Source: Paludibacteraceae bacterium | Lineage (GTDB): Bacteria; Bacteroidota; Bacteroidia; Bacteroidales; Paludibacteraceae | Direction: 5' to 3' | Length of the DNA: 64,000 bases | NCBI GenBank assembly: GCA_024401555.1 | Contig: JAKSKV010000012.1 | Coordinates: 18,281 to 82,280, forward strand | Shown here: one piece after another, positions 52,887-60,716 of the stretch | Layout: each line of letters starts with the position of its first letter | How positions within the stretch are numbered: the first letter of the stretch is position 1 | Position numbers and translations under genes: made by a program | Notes under the pieces: generated by a model | Seen by the model: the letters and a program-made list of their open reading frames with translations, nothing else | Told to the model about the DNA's origin: nothing | The model's database searches: none

Positions 52887-52919
52887 TGACTATGAATCGG
52901 TACGAAGAATAAAAATTAA

Positions 52920-52954
52920 AAGGGGGAATCAAAAGCGTGTTTTGATTCCCCCTT
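52920..52954. terminator. Strong hairpin between the PqqD operon and the GH98 gene
   Basis: A 15-bp perfect stem (52920-52934 with 52940-52954, AAGGGGGAATC core). T-rich on the minus strand side, so it best terminates the GH98 gene; it may also stop the convergent operon. Confidence 0.75.
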
Positions 52955-53007
52955 CCCATTGGGGTGCTCTGTTGAGAATTTTTGCTTTAGCGCATATACC
53001 GCAAGGA

Positions 53008-55902
53008 TTATCGTCTTATTGCCTTCTTAACTGATCCATCCTTCATTCGGACAATGTGGACGCCACGGTAATCTTCTTTTATTGATTCTCCTTTAATGCT
53101 GTAACGACCTTCCTCTTCCGGCGTTTGCGCCTTGACCAGCGGAAGACCTGTTGTCTCCAATTCGCCATAAATGGCCTCTATGTTTGTGAGTGTGAAGAAA
53201 TACTTATCTTCCGAATCTTCTGGTATGGCCGTGTTGAGACGGATTTGACCAAAGGTGCATCCTGGATATTGGGTGATGAACTGCGATAGCAATTCGTGGA
53301 GATTGTAGGTCTTGGACAATATAGGTTCCGACGAGGAGGTTCCCGACGCCGCGGATCCGATATACCAGTCGTTATTCACCTTTTTACCCTCCGCATCAAA
53401 GATTTCAAAATCCAGACGATATCCGGTAGTGCTCTCTTCCCCACATTCAATAAGCAAGCCTCCGACATCTTCGACCTTTTTGCCCTTTAGTATATCGGAT
53501 GGGAAATAGGCCCACGTCGTTGTCTTGAAGTAGTGGCGATCGCCGACCGCTTCCGCATTACCCATTCCGTTTAGGGCGATATAGAAAGGAGAGAAGGTTA
53601 CATTGTCAACATACATATCCACTCCGCCGGTATTGGTAAGCGTGAATGTGTTTTCACCCTCTTTGACGCTCGCTTTGTAGGTGGCGTATTTCCATTCCGT
53701 ACCTGTGTTTACAACATCAAGCTTCACATCTACCGCATCTCCAAACGATGAGGTGATGGAACCTTCTCCTTTGGACATGTATTTGATGCGCACTTCATAC
53801 ATGCTTGTTTTGCTGATAGCGCCCGACCAACGGAGTGCGGCCGCTTTGTTGGTTCCCATCATCTGGAATCCCATGGCGGAATGGCCTCTTATGCTTCGTA
53901 GTTGACCTCCGTTCCAGTTGTATTGGTGTGTGACACATGATGCGACATTTTTGTAATCCATGTCCTCGGCCTCGATGATAAGATCGGTCGCGTAGTTAGC
54001 CGGTTGTTTGATGGATGAGGCCTCAAGAGCGGTCGAAGGAAGGTAATCTGTCGAACGGTTCGCTTCGCTTCCTGCGCAGGCGATAGTCAAGTCGCAAGGA
54101 CCGCAGTGAGAGATCGTACAGGTATAGACACCGCCATTCCATGATTCCGTCAAAGTCGCTTTGGCCGATGAGTTGGATGCCTGTCGGCGTTCGGTCAATG
54201 TCGCTTTCGGCTGAGACTTCGCTCCGTAGATGGTGATGACATCAGACTTTACTGAAGTGTCGTCCGTACGGTAGTTGTTGAAGTAGCAGACCATTTGATC
54301 TTTATACTCGTTTATGATGGCGCTGCTGTATTGGGCGAACTTCAAGTCAATCTTCTGGCAAGTGTTGTACTGCAAAGGAACAGTGGCGGAAGCTGTGGTC
54401 TTGCTGTTCATGAACGAGTATGGAAAATAGCATACGAGCGCATTCTTGTTGCGTGCCACAAATAGGTCTCCGGTGCTGACCTCTGGGTAGTTGGCGTTAA
54501 AGAATTGAACTTTTGCGCTTTGGTTCGCCCAAGCTGTTTTATTGTTGATGGCAGAACGTTTGATCTGATTAGGGATCTTCTTTGCCACATTGTCATAAAG
54601 GTCGATGACGATAGGAATGGACTGGTATCGGCCCGTTTTCTTGAAATAGAGGTAGTTGTTGTTGCCGTAACCATTTATCGTGCCGATTCCGCCTTCCGAG
54701 CTTGTGCGGCCATTAGCAGGATCGTCTTGTAGATAAAGTCCATGATAGAGGTCGATAGGTGCGGCGTATGCGTTTACCTTCAAACTTGTGGCGTCTTGAT
54801 TTGCGCTTATATCGTTGATGATACAAATCTTAGTACGTCCGATGACCTCCTCGCGACTTGGGATGTAGATGGTTCCATCTATGACTTTACGCCACATATC
54901 GACCCAAATATTGTCGAAGTTAGCGAATGTTGTCCAATTGCGTCGTGTATATCCGTCGGCAGTTTTGGATGCGCTGAGATTTCTGAAATCTTCTGTCCAG
55001 ATGAGCTCTGGTCCGTCCCATACGCAAGCACCGTTGAGTGCCATTTGTTCGAGGACGGGAGCGACACCGACAGCCCCTGGATAGGATTGGCCTTTGTATG
55101 CTTCGTTAGACTTGGCGAATTCGTCAATCATTCCGTTCCATCCGCAGTTGTCGTAGCGAACGCCGTAGTTCTTGGCCAAGCCTGAAATAAATGGTGCCAA
55201 CGTGACTGATTCATTGTTGAACCAGTTGGCGGAGGTGGTGTACTTATAGAGGAATAGCACCGCTTCCGGAGCCGCTTTGCAGGCGTTGAGGAAATCAGCG
55301 TTCCTTTTCATCATTCCAATTGGGTTCACTGGGTGAGACCAGATGTTTCCGCAGAAAGAAATGGTGAGGAATCCTCCGTATTTTTGATGCATTGGGACAA
55401 GGCGTGCGAAGAACTTGATTCGGTCTGTATCTGTGCTCGAACTTGCGTCATTGTATTCTCCAAATCCCCAGAACTGCTCGGCGTAGTTCCAACCTAAAAA
55501 GTTTTTGTAATCCTTAAAGAATGACTCCATGATAGCAAACGACTCGTCTGCGTGAAAGGCGTCGTCTTGCAAATGGGTGTGACCTCCTGAGGCGGGTTGG
55601 CAGGTAAACCATAAGTTGTTTTTGCAGCAGACCGATGCCCAAGAACGGTAGGTCTGTATGGCATTTTGAGGCATCTTGTAGATTTTCAAATCCTTGTCAT
55701 ACTGGCAAGAGAGCGAGAGATTCATGCAGACGTATGGCTTGATATCCTCTGGTACAAGATCGATGATCTTTTGAGGATCAGCTTCATTCCATACATCGAC
55801 GTGGATCATCCACATAGGGTGCCGATTGTCGATCGGACGTCTGGACTGTGCGAACGTTGTCATACACAACATCAGCATTAATAATGTAATTACCTTTTTC
55901 AT
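53008..55902 (-). CDS. Glycoside hydrolase family 98 protein with carbohydrate-binding domain
   Basis: The 964-residue protein has a signal peptide (MKKVITLLMLMLCMTTFAQS) and the GH98 catalytic domain (about residues 25-330): PMWMIHVDVWNEADPQKIIDLVPEDIKPY, QPASGGHTHL and the acidic residues in GWNYAEQFWGF (about 142), VRYDNCGWNG and GPELIWTEDF that match the GH98 active site. GH98 members include blood-group-antigen endo-galactosidases and endo-xylanases; which applies is not clear. Residues ~330-560 fit the GH98 C-terminal beta domain; ~640-780 is a carbohydrate-binding module (LIIEAEDMDY start). The end (GRYSIKGESIKED...SVKKAIRR) resembles a degenerate type A sorting tail. ATG 55902 gives a clean signal peptide. 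Confidence 0.85.
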   Translation of the reverse strand: MKKVITLLMLMLCMTTFAQSRRPIDNRHPMWMIHVDVWNEADPQKIIDLVPEDIKPYVCMNLSLSCQYDKDLKIYKMPQNAIQTYRSWASVCCKNNLWFTCQPASGGHTHLQDDAFHADESFAIMESFFKDYKNFLGWNYAEQFWGFGEYNDASSSTDTDRIKFFARLVPMHQKYGGFLTISFCGNIWSHPVNPIGMMKRNADFLNACKAAPEAVLFLYKYTTSANWFNNESVTLAPFISGLAKNYGVRYDNCGWNGMIDEFAKSNEAYKGQSYPGAVGVAPVLEQMALNGACVWDGPELIWTEDFRNLSASKTADGYTRRNWTTFANFDNIWVDMWRKVIDGTIYIPSREEVIGRTKICIINDISANQDATSLKVNAYAAPIDLYHGLYLQDDPANGRTSSEGGIGTINGYGNNNYLYFKKTGRYQSIPIVIDLYDNVAKKIPNQIKRSAINNKTAWANQSAKVQFFNANYPEVSTGDLFVARNKNALVCYFPYSFMNSKTTASATVPLQYNTCQKIDLKFAQYSSAIINEYKDQMVCYFNNYRTDDTSVKSDVITIYGAKSQPKATLTERRQASNSSAKATLTESWNGGVYTCTISHCGPCDLTIACAGSEANRSTDYLPSTALEASSIKQPANYATDLIIEAEDMDYKNVASCVTHQYNWNGGQLRSIRGHSAMGFQMMGTNKAAALRWSGAISKTSMYEVRIKYMSKGEGSITSSFGDAVDVKLDVVNTGTEWKYATYKASVKEGENTFTLTNTGGVDMYVDNVTFSPFYIALNGMGNAEAVGDRHYFKTTTWAYFPSDILKGKKVEDVGGLLIECGEESTTGYRLDFEIFDAEGKKVNNDWYIGSAASGTSSSEPILSKTYNLHELLSQFITQYPGCTFGQIRLNTAIPEDSEDKYFFTLTNIEAIYGELETTGLPLVKAQTPEEEGRYSIKGESIKEDYRGVHIVRMKDGSVKKAIRR

Positions 55903-55932
55903 TTCGTTTGATGTTTTTTGGTTTATGTATTT

Positions 55933-55940
55933 CAAAAGTA
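55933..55940 (-). promoter_or_regulatory. -7 element of the GH98 gene
   Basis: Minus-strand TACTTTTG, TAnnTTTG match, ~31 bases upstream of the ATG. Confidence 0.55.
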
Positions 55941-56038
55941 AAAATTAGAACTCCTGTTGAGCTTAGTGGTGTTTTCCGTAGGGTATCGCTTAGGTGTGTT
56001 TTGTGTCATTCAATTCGTTATCCTTGGCGATCGCTTTA

Positions 56039-56067
56039 ATTGGGGCATCCTCAATGGATGCCCCAAT
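56039..56067. terminator. Hairpin after the M48 peptidase gene
   Basis: A 12-bp perfect stem (56039-56050 with 56056-56067, GGGGCATCC core), but no T-run follows on the minus strand, so terminator function is doubtful. Confidence 0.45.
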
Positions 56068-56108
56068 ATCTGAGAAATGCAACTACAGTGACATTTCAAG
56101 AATCATGG

Positions 56109-57320
56109 TTATCTGAGTCCGTCATAGCCAGGACGGAATCCCTCTTGGATGGTCGCCGCGAAGTAGTGGGCGATCTCTTTCTTTGAGTAGCCCAATAGAT
56201 TCTCTCCTATGTTGTAGAGCAGTTCGATCTCCTCCTTCTCGAAACGGTTATCCGCCATGATGATGCTGATGATGTAGAGCAACATCGTGTCACGTAGGGT
56301 AGGGTTGATTTCCAATATTTTGGAGATTGATTCCTCAAACAATTTTGGCACATCCTGTTTGCTTAACTCTTCGATGTAATCGATTGGGAAAATTTGCAAG
56401 GATGATAGGTTGTTGAGAATCTCGTTGGTCTCCGCTTTGTCTATGTCGCCGTCGCATGATGCGACGATAAGTCCAGCGGTCGCAATGAATACGGATAGGT
56501 TGCGGTCCAACTCGGAACTGCGTACTTTCAAAAGAATATTGATCAAGCCTTCCATCTGTTTGGTCAACTCCTTGTCGCTCTTCGCTTTGGAGAAGAGGTG
56601 GATGGCCTCCACACGGATAGGGTTGATCGGATGGCTGTCGCAGCTGAGCCCCTCCTCCTCCTGGAAGTAGGCGAGGCGTTTCTTGTTCTCTTCGATGAAT
56701 GAGTTGAAATCGATGCCCATCTTGGCAAAATCAAGTCCGGACGACATCTTAAAGAAGGCGGAGATGCAGACGTTCAAATTCTCCACGGCCATATAACCGT
56801 AGCGGTCCGCTACCAATTCTGCCAATTGGTTCCAAAGTCTGATTTTATGCATTAAGAGTACGGGGATCGACTCTCCCTCGAATACAAATTGAACCAGGTT
56901 AAGCAATTTGGCGTCTTGACTGATGAGGTGTCCCAACTCATGGCCGATCACGAATTTCAATTCATCGTCGCTCATCAACTGAATCAATGCGGAATTGACA
57001 TTGATGATGTGGGCTTCATTCTCCTCTTGCGCCATGATGGCGAAGGCGTTGACCTCGGAGTTGCCTGTGATGTAGAAGTCCACTTTCTCTTTGAAACCTA
57101 ATTTCGCTTTCACCTCTTCGATGAGGTCATGGAATCTTTTTAGCAGTTTCTCATCTACTTTGATGCTGTGTCCCTCCAAAGAGTCTTTCCAGTAGTTTTG
57201 CTTGGATGGAATGCGTGTGGCTTTGATGACCTCTTGGATCACATCGCCTTGCATGGATTTGTAGATCTGATCGAACAAATCCTTTTCCAATTGAATGGAT
57301 GTATTAAGTTTGTTTGCCAT
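56109..57320 (-). CDS. M48 metallopeptidase with C-terminal TerB-like domain
   Basis: The 403-residue protein has an M48-type zinc site: VIGHELGHLISQD (HExxH, about residue 127) and the downstream Glu in LAELVADRYGY. There is no signal peptide or transmembrane helix, so it is cytoplasmic. Residues ~270-400 are helical with two acidic turns (SCDGDIDKAE, MADNRFEKEE) typical of TerB-like domains that bind divalent metal. Fusions of this kind occur in Bacteroidetes; the function is unknown. It lies 52 bases from the nitroreductase gene on the same strand. Confidence 0.85.
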   Translation of the reverse strand: MANKLNTSIQLEKDLFDQIYKSMQGDVIQEVIKATRIPSKQNYWKDSLEGHSIKVDEKLLKRFHDLIEEVKAKLGFKEKVDFYITGNSEVNAFAIMAQEENEAHIINVNSALIQLMSDDELKFVIGHELGHLISQDAKLLNLVQFVFEGESIPVLLMHKIRLWNQLAELVADRYGYMAVENLNVCISAFFKMSSGLDFAKMGIDFNSFIEENKKRLAYFQEEEGLSCDSHPINPIRVEAIHLFSKAKSDKELTKQMEGLINILLKVRSSELDRNLSVFIATAGLIVASCDGDIDKAETNEILNNLSSLQIFPIDYIEELSKQDVPKLFEESISKILEINPTLRDTMLLYIISIIMADNRFEKEEIELLYNIGENLLGYSKKEIAHYFAATIQEGFRPGYDGLR

Positions 57321-57372
57321 TTTATATCGATTTTGTCTTTCCTAATGATTTTATAGCCGAATGATTTAAGGC

Positions 57373-58008
57373 CTAATGATGAATATAATCCACATATTGG
57401 ATCTTCTCCGCATCTCGTGGCTTTGCCTCTGGGGATTCGTCGGGATAGCCCATGGCGATGCAGAATAGCAAGTTATAGTTCGGACTAAAACGCATCTGCT
57501 TTATTGCCGCGGCGGATCCTTCCGTCTCTTTCATCAACCTTACGGGATGTGCCATACAGCAAGAGCCTATTCCCATGGACCAAGCCGAAAGCATGATGTT
57601 CTCTCCTAATAGACCGCAGTCCACTTGCGACATGTCGTAGGTGGTGTCGGCGGCTATGAAGATGAGGCAGGTGGCGTTGGCGAAGATGTTCTTGGCACCT
57701 GCTTTGAGTGCGTTTGGGTTGCTTTGCGTGACTGTTTCGGAAATCATATTGACCATTTGTGGATCATCCACGACACGTATCTCATACGCTTGGCGGTTGC
57801 GCCCATTGGGTGCGTTGATTCCGCAATTGAGGATGCGGTCGAGGGTATCCCTGCTGATTCGTTGGTCTGTGTATTGACGGATACTTCTTCGGGCGAGCAT
57901 TACTCTCTCCACCACGTCAGAATCTTTGTCAGTGCTTCCGGAACAGCCGGAAATGAATGCCACTAATATGAAAAGCGGGAAGGATAGTAATATGTATTTC
58001 AGTCTCAT
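57373..58008 (-). CDS. Nitroreductase-family lipoprotein
   Basis: The 211-residue protein has a lipoprotein signal (MRLKYILLSFPLFILVAFISGC, lipobox AFISGC) and an otherwise complete nitroreductase fold: LARRSIRQYTDQRISRDTLDRIL (FMN-phosphate-binding RRS-R), NAPNGRNRQAYEIRVV, and GLLGENIMLSAWSMGIGSCCMAHP. The family uses FMN and NAD(P)H. Membrane anchoring outside the cytoplasm is unusual because NAD(P)H is not available there, so the electron donor or function may differ. ATG 58008 is preferred; the upstream in-frame Met would add a basic segment that is also compatible with a signal. Confidence 0.85.
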   Translation of the reverse strand: MRLKYILLSFPLFILVAFISGCSGSTDKDSDVVERVMLARRSIRQYTDQRISRDTLDRILNCGINAPNGRNRQAYEIRVVDDPQMVNMISETVTQSNPNALKAGAKNIFANATCLIFIAADTTYDMSQVDCGLLGENIMLSAWSMGIGSCCMAHPVRLMKETEGSAAAIKQMRFSPNYNLLFCIAMGYPDESPEAKPRDAEKIQYVDYIHH

Positions 58009-58026
58009 TGTCAACAATCTTTTACA

Positions 58027-58034
58027 CAAATATA
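58027..58034 (-). promoter_or_regulatory. -7 element of the nitroreductase gene
   Basis: Minus-strand TATATTTG, full match, ~20 bases before the ATG; a TTG-like -33 is 18 bases further. It overlaps the divergent TolB promoter region. Confidence 0.55.
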
Positions 58035-58059
58035 ACACAATTTATCGAGCGACAAGTGC

Positions 58060-58092
58060 TTTGCTGATTTTAAATTTAATTTTGTATTTTTG
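58060..58092 (+). promoter_or_regulatory. Promoter of the TolB-like gene
   Basis: -33 TTTG (58060-58063) and -7 TATTTTTG (58085-58092), 21 bases apart. Confidence 0.65.
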
Positions 58093-58122
58093 CTATGTAA
58101 TGTTTCTTTAAATCAACTGACA

Positions 58123-58977
58123 ATGAATGAAGTGATTAGCAAACTTGAAATTTATGATTTGGCCACAGGTACGCATCGTGTGGTAAAGGAATTCCCCTAT
58201 TTGATTGAGGCGCCAAACTGGTCTCCAGATGGTAAATGGTTCGTTTTTAACTCCAAAGGTAGATTGTATCGCTTGGCGGTGAATGGCTCGTCGGAGGCGG
58301 AATTGATAGAATCGGGTGTTGCGCAGAAGTGTAATAACGATCATGTCATCTCCTCGGATGGAAAGTATATTGCCGTAAGCCACCATACGGCAGAGGATGG
58401 CAATTCCCGCATCTATGTTTTGCCGTTTGAGGGAGGAGAGGCGAAGTGTGTTACCCCGAATGGACCAAGTTATTTGCACGGATGGAGTCCAGATATGAAG
58501 TCTATGGCCTATTGAGCTTTTCGTGGTGATGCCCATGTGGTTCACACCATGGAGATGACAAGTGGCGTGGAGGTGGCGCATACTTTAGGCGAGGATGGAT
58601 TGAGTGATGGTCCTGAGTATAGTCCGGAGGGAAAATATATTTGGTTCAACTGGGTAAAGACCGGTTTGATGCAGGTGTGGCGTATGCGTGCCGATGGTAG
58701 CGAGCAGACACAGATGACCTTTGATGAGGATCTCAACTCATGGTTCCCTCATGTGTCTCCTGATAACAAGTGGGTGGTCTATGTGGCCTACCACAAGGGC
58801 GATTTGAAGCCTGATGAGCACTTGCCTAATAAAAACGTGGTGCTTCGTATGATGCCTGCCGAAGGCGGTGCGCCTAAGACTATCGTGGAGTTGTTTGGTG
58901 GTCAAGGAACGATCAATGTGAACTCTTGGTCGCCGGATAGCAAACAGTTTGCGTATGTCAGCTACGAGTTGAGGTAG
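58123..58977 (+). pseudogene. TolB-like beta-propeller protein with an in-frame TGA
   Basis: The whole 284-codon frame is intact except for one TGA at 58513-58515. Before it lies a PD40/TolB propeller (LIEAPNWSPDGKWFVFNSKG; HVISSDGKYIAVSHHTAEDGNSRIYVLPFEGGEAKCVTPNGP); after it the same protein continues ([60 protein letters not shown] ... [15 protein letters not shown]). Relatives read LAYC-A/G-R at this point, so the TGA stands where a Cys codon (TGC/TGT) is expected. It may be a nonsense mutation, a sequencing error or a selenocysteine codon. A 7-bp hairpin (58522-58528 with 58545-58551) starts 6 bases after it. No signal peptide is seen. Confidence 0.75.
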
Positions 58978-58979
58978 TT

Positions 58980-59603
58980 TCAGCTCAATTCGTCGTAGAA
59001 TTGGTCGAGGAATCTCTGTAAAAACTGTGTGCGCTGGTGAGCCAAACGTTTTGCGGTGGAGGTGTGCATCAGCGACTCCAGTTTGAGCAGTTTCTCATAA
59101 AAATGGGAGAGGGAAGTGTCAGATGGTTGGTTCCATCCGCACTTTCCTCTCTCTCTTTGTATATTCTCGGAATCGTAGAATAGTCTGCCTTTTGACGCAC
59201 CATATTCGATGGTACGGATAATTCCCATGGCGCCTATGGCGTCGAGGCGATCCGCATCCCGGACAATTTGGGCGTTCAATGTGGACAACGGACGATTCTC
59301 GCCTCCGTTGTAGGATATGTTTTGGATAATAAACAACACCTCTTCCATCTCTTCCTTGCTGTAATCAAGCCCCTTTAGCAGCTCTTCTATTTTGGAGATT
59401 TGACCAGCGATATCAGAAAACAATTTCTTGTCTATGCAATCGTGCAACCATGCGGCGGAGAGGATGATCTTCTCGTCTCCCCCCTCTTCGGCCATGATTT
59501 TGATGGCGTTACGGACCACGCGCTCCGCATGTTGGTGGTTGTGTCCGCTATGGTCTTGCGAAAGTTGTTCGCTGACAAAATGGAGAATAGCGTTGTCTAT
59601 CAT
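58980..59603 (-). CDS. HD-domain phosphohydrolase
   Basis: The 207-residue protein carries the HD signature: His in GHNHQHAERVVRNA (residue ~24), the HD pair in AAWLHDCIDKKL (about residue 53) and the Asp in IVRDADRLDAIGAMG (about 116). It matches the short YedJ/YfbR-like HD group that acts on nucleotides or small phosphates; its substrate is not known. The gene starts 3 bases after the preceding lipoprotein gene on the same strand. Confidence 0.9.
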   Translation of the reverse strand: MIDNAILHFVSEQLSQDHSGHNHQHAERVVRNAIKIMAEEGGDEKIILSAAWLHDCIDKKLFSDIAGQISKIEELLKGLDYSKEEMEEVLFIIQNISYNGGENRPLSTLNAQIVRDADRLDAIGAMGIIRTIEYGASKGRLFYDSENIQRERGKCGWNQPSDTSLSHFYEKLLKLESLMHTSTAKRLAHQRTQFLQRFLDQFYDELS

Positions 59604-59606
59604 ACC

Positions 59607-60083
59607 TTAACGATTACCTCCGCTTCTGCTGGCGCCATTATTGGAACTGCGAGTCGTACTGCTGTTGGATGGTGTCGCATTGCTTTGTGTTGAACGTGAA
59701 GGTGTCACATCCGTTCTTGAACTGCGTGTTGAGCTGTTGCTTGAACTTGGACGTGTTTGTTGCTGTGGCTTTTGTTGGCCACTGTTGCGTACCTCCTTGT
59801 TATGTTCCACGTCGCGAACCGATGGCTTCTGGATCGGAGAAGCAGGCTTGGATGGCTGGTGGTGGGAAGGAGGTGTGGTTTGATGATAATGGGGCGATTG
59901 AGGCCATTTCCTTAGCTGGTCAATCGGATATCTCTTCACTGGACCTGGCGTTCCATATTGGTGAACATGCACGTGTGTAGGGGGAGGTGTTGGTTTTGAT
60001 ACCGTGGCGGTGTGTACCACGCAGGATGTCATCAAGGCCGAAACCGCGCATGCTGTGATTATTCTGATGATTTTATGTTCCAT
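59607..60083 (-). CDS. Small Ser/Pro/His-rich lipoprotein
   Basis: The 158-residue protein begins MEHKIIRIITACAVSALMTSC, a lipoprotein signal with lipobox LMTSC. The rest is low complexity: a Pro/His/Thr-rich part (PTPPPTHVHVHQYG, HYHQTTPPSHHQPSKP) followed by a Ser/Thr/Arg/Asn-rich tail (SSSNSSTRSSRTDV, SSTTRSSNNGASRSGGNR). It is probably disordered and could bind metal through its His pairs. ATG 60083 is chosen because it gives the signal peptide; upstream codons would be an unlikely extension. It lies 3 bases before the HD gene, in one operon. Confidence 0.7.
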   Translation of the reverse strand: MEHKIIRIITACAVSALMTSCVVHTATVSKPTPPPTHVHVHQYGTPGPVKRYPIDQLRKWPQSPHYHQTTPPSHHQPSKPASPIQKPSVRDVEHNKEVRNSGQQKPQQQTRPSSSNSSTRSSRTDVTPSRSTQSNATPSNSSTTRSSNNGASRSGGNR

Positions 60084-60281
60084 ACCTAATGTTTTAAAAG
60101 TTAATAGTGTGAAGATATGAAATTTTAGTGAAATAAGAAATTTTTTTGAAGTGAAAAGATGCACCGTCAATTGTTGATAGGAAAATCAAGTTTCGTGAAG
60201 CGAAATATCTTGTTAAAAAGTTTTATTTTGCGGAATGGTATGTTTATCTTTACTCAAGAAAATCAGTATAAGATTCGTTAT

Positions 60282-60647
60282 ATGTCGGAAATCACAAAGG
60301 AACAATATGAGTTCGCTCTTGAGCGAATAGAGGAGCTTCTTCCTTATGTTGGGAATGATGTTCCTATGAGCGACAAACATATGATTGAGATGGATATCGT
60401 TTCAGATATTGTTTGTCGTTATGAGAAAACCCATTATCCTATCGCAAAACCTACCTTGGGAGAAATTATAGTCGATGCGTTGGAAACACAGGGAATGACG
60501 GCTAAAGAACTTGCTCGTCAGTTGGGAATAAGCGCTCCTCGTATCAGTGCGTTCATTCATGGGAAATCTGAACCCTCACTAAAAATTGCCCGTGAATTAT
60601 GTAAAGTCCTTCATTTGACACCTGCACAGGTCTTGGGCGTAGAATAA
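60282..60647 (+). CDS. HigA-like antitoxin / Xre-family HTH protein
   Basis: The 121-residue protein has the COG5499 HigA layout: an N-terminal helix pair (MSEITKEQYEFALERIEELLP) with a YEKTHYPIAKP loop, then an Xre-type helix-turn-helix (MTAKELARQLGISAPRISAFIHGKSEPSLKIARELCKVL, about residues 73-112). Antitoxins of this group neutralise a HigB RNase encoded immediately upstream. Here the 200 bases upstream hold no toxin gene, so it appears to be alone; it may regulate something else. ATG 60282 matches the family start. A terminator follows. Confidence 0.8.
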   Translation: MSEITKEQYEFALERIEELLPYVGNDVPMSDKHMIEMDIVSDIVCRYEKTHYPIAKPTLGEIIVDALETQGMTAKELARQLGISAPRISAFIHGKSEPSLKIARELCKVLHLTPAQVLGVE

Positions 60648-60666
60648 ATGTTTGGTTAGTATAAAA

Positions 60667-60698
60667 AAACAGCCGCCCCATTTTTGGAGCGGCTGTTT
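60667..60698. terminator. Bidirectional terminator between the HigA-like gene and nuoN
   Basis: A 10-bp stem AAACAGCCGC (60667-60676) / GCGGCTGTTT (60689-60698) with A- and T-rich flanks. Confidence 0.8.
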
Positions 60699-60716
60699 CT
60701 ATAATAGCGTTCTGGT

